Assembly (NCBI GenBank): GCA_031267775.1
Contig: JAIRYL010000089.1
Location: 1 to 6,601, forward strand
DNA length: 6,601 bases
DNA from: Tannerellaceae bacterium
GTDB lineage: Bacteria > Bacteroidota > Bacteroidia > Bacteroidales > Tannerellaceae
Direction: 5' to 3'
The translations under genes were made by a program, and so were the position numbers. The notes beneath the pieces were generated by a model. The model saw only the letters and a list, made by a program, of their open reading frames with translations, made no database searches and was not told the origin of the DNA. This document shows, piece after piece, positions 5,377 to 6,601 of this stretch (its first letter is position 1; each line of letters begins with the position of its first letter).

Positions 5377-6601
5377 TTAAAATAGCATGTTTTGTAAGAT
5401 ATAAACGCCTGCTCCCGACAAATAACCGAGTGCGGCTAACAGGCTAATACGTTTGAGATACCAGATAAAGTCTATCTTTTCCAAGCCCATAACAACCACT
5501 CCCGCCGCCGAACCGATTATCAGCATGCTTCCCCCTACGCCGGCGCAGTAAGCCAGGAACTGCCAGAAAACGCCGTCCTGTACAAAGTTCGTCATGTAAT
5601 CAGGGTTGGCCGAAGCGGCAATCGTGGCTTCGGTAGCCACAGGATACATTCCTATCGCTCCGGCGACTAACGGCACATTGTCGACAATGGCAGAAAAGAT
5701 TCCGATAATTATGTTGACGGCATATACATTTCCGATACTTACGTCCATCCAGGTAGAAAAACTGCTCAATATACCGGCGCACCGCAAGGCGTCTACGGCG
5801 AGTAGTATGCCGAGGAAAAACAGGAGGGTGGAACCGTCGATCCGGTGAACGACGGTGGAAAGCCGCAGTTTTAAATTTTCGGGAATGGAATTGCGCCGGT
5901 ACATAATTTCCGTATAGACCCATAAAATACTGACGCCTAACAGTATCCCCATGAATGGAGGCAGGTGGGTGATGGTTTTGAATATCGGAACGAATAATAA
6001 GCAACCGATTCCCAGCGTAAAGATGGAAAGTTTCTCGTTTGTTTTAAGATTTTTCAATAATTCGTCGTCTATCGTTTTATCGGGGATAGTATGAGGCGAC
6101 GAGACGTTTCCATGTAAAAGATTCCGGGCGATTATTATAGGCACAAGCGCCGATACGAGGCTTGGCAGGAAGAGGTGCGGGATGGTAGCCGAAGTAGAGA
6201 TATTTCCCCGCACCCATAACATGATGGTGGTAATATCTCCGATAGGCGACCAGGCGCCCCCGCTATTGGCCGCTATGATAACAATACTGCCGAAAACCCA
6301 GCGCTCTTTATAATTGCCGATTAGCTTGCTTATCAGCGCTATCATTACAATCGTGGTCGTCAGGTTGTCTAATACCGCCGACATGAAGAATGTGATGGTG
6401 GCAATCAGTACCAATAGCTTACGCTTGTCTTTGGTGGTAATGCGGTTGGTGATGAACATAAATCCTCCGTGTACGTCAATCAGTTCAACGATAAGCATGG
6501 CGCCAACCAGGAATATCAACGTTTCGGCTATATCGCCGACGCTTTCCAGTATCTGATGTTCAACAACGTATTTAACAACCTGTTCTTTATAAGACAGATT
6601 A
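5377..6601 (-). CDS. nhaD: NhaD-type sodium:proton antiporter, 5' end outside window
   Basis: Polytopic inner-membrane protein of the ion transporter (IT) superfamily, expected to exchange Na+ or Li+ for H+. The frame stays open to the right edge of the window: the codons before the TTG at 6519 continue without a stop (VGDIAETLIFLVGAM), so that TTG is an internal Leu and the true start lies beyond base 6601. About 408 codons are visible of a family that is usually around 450-490. Diagnostic stretches are LVGAMLIVELIDVHGGF (about 6508-6458), SAVLDNLTTTIVM (about 6378-6340) with a membrane Asp, and GGAWSPIGDITTIMLW (about 6258-6211). A related second-half signature, SAIVDNVPLVAGAIGM (about 5694-5647), follows, consistent with the internal duplication of this superfamily. 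It ends 5 bases before the probable MurNAc kinase gene, so it seems to be the upstream member of the same operon. ArsB/CitM-like anion transporters are relatives, but the motifs favour NhaD. Confidence 0.92.
   Translation of the reverse strand, partial: NLSYKEQVVKYVVEHQILESVGDIAETLIFLVGAMLIVELIDVHGGFMFITNRITTKDKRKLLVLIATITFFMSAVLDNLTTTIVMIALISKLIGNYKERWVFGSIVIIAANSGGAWSPIGDITTIMLWVRGNISTSATIPHLFLPSLVSALVPIIIARNLLHGNVSSPHTIPDKTIDDELLKNLKTNEKLSIFTLGIGCLLFVPIFKTITHLPPFMGILLGVSILWVYTEIMYRRNSIPENLKLRLSTVVHRIDGSTLLFFLGILLAVDALRCAGILSSFSTWMDVSIGNVYAVNIIIGIFSAIVDNVPLVAGAIGMYPVATEATIAASANPDYMTNFVQDGVFWQFLAYCAGVGGSMLIIGSAAGVVVMGLEKIDFIWYLKRISLLAALGYLSGAGVYILQNMLF

Noticed and set aside
5600..6004. 134-codon minus-strand frame within nhaD in another phase
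   Set aside because: It overlaps the well-supported antiporter frame. Its translation is rich in His, Arg and Cys without membrane segments, as expected of an out-of-frame read.
6517..6519. TTG as a possible start codon of the antiporter
   Set aside because: The frame continues without a stop to the window edge and encodes family-like sequence before the TTG, so this codon is an internal leucine.
1..6601. An undescribed defence, mobile or biosynthetic system
   Set aside because: Every long reading frame that is not a shadow belongs to a known family with a plausible housekeeping or salvage role, and no transposase, integrase, toxin-antitoxin pair, repeat array or unusual RNA could be found.

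Overview
This window looks like ordinary core chromosome from a member of the Bacteroidales (Bacteroidetes). Four things point there: the long two-part NusB of about 308 residues, the gene order nusB-yajC-ybbR-coaE, two TAnnTTTG-type -7 promoter elements, and the absence of clear Shine-Dalgarno sequences before the starts. No mobile element, CRISPR array, tRNA, rRNA or phage gene is visible. The genus cannot be named from the sequence alone.

Layout, left to right. Bases 1-521 (+) are the 3' half of a GDP-L-fucose synthase gene whose start lies outside the window. An intergenic region (522-820) follows. It holds a strong intrinsic terminator (628-663), some weaker inverted repeats, and a promoter for the next unit. 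Bases 821-3759 (+) carry four closely packed genes: nusB (transcription antitermination), yajC (Sec translocon accessory), a membrane-anchored YbbR-domain protein, and coaE (last step of coenzyme A synthesis). A second promoter-like element before yajC suggests that yajC-ybbR-coaE can also be transcribed separately from nusB. Bases 3706-6601 (-) carry a convergent unit read right to left: a 5'-truncated NhaD-type sodium/proton antiporter, a BadF/BadG-type sugar kinase (probable MurNAc kinase, MurK), and MurQ, the MurNAc-6-phosphate etherase. Spacers of 5 and 10 bases indicate one operon.

How the genes work together. The kinase and MurQ make a plausible two-step cytoplasmic route: N-acetylmuramic acid is phosphorylated to MurNAc-6-P, which is then cleaved to GlcNAc-6-P and D-lactate. 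This is peptidoglycan sugar salvage, as in the murTKQ cluster of Tannerella forsythia, but the gene at the transporter position here encodes an ion antiporter. The plus-strand genes are housekeeping.

The most unusual visible feature is the tail-to-tail junction. The coaE and murQ reading frames overlap by 54 bases in exact codon register, so no intergenic terminator separates the two converging units. I found no convincing undescribed system in this window.
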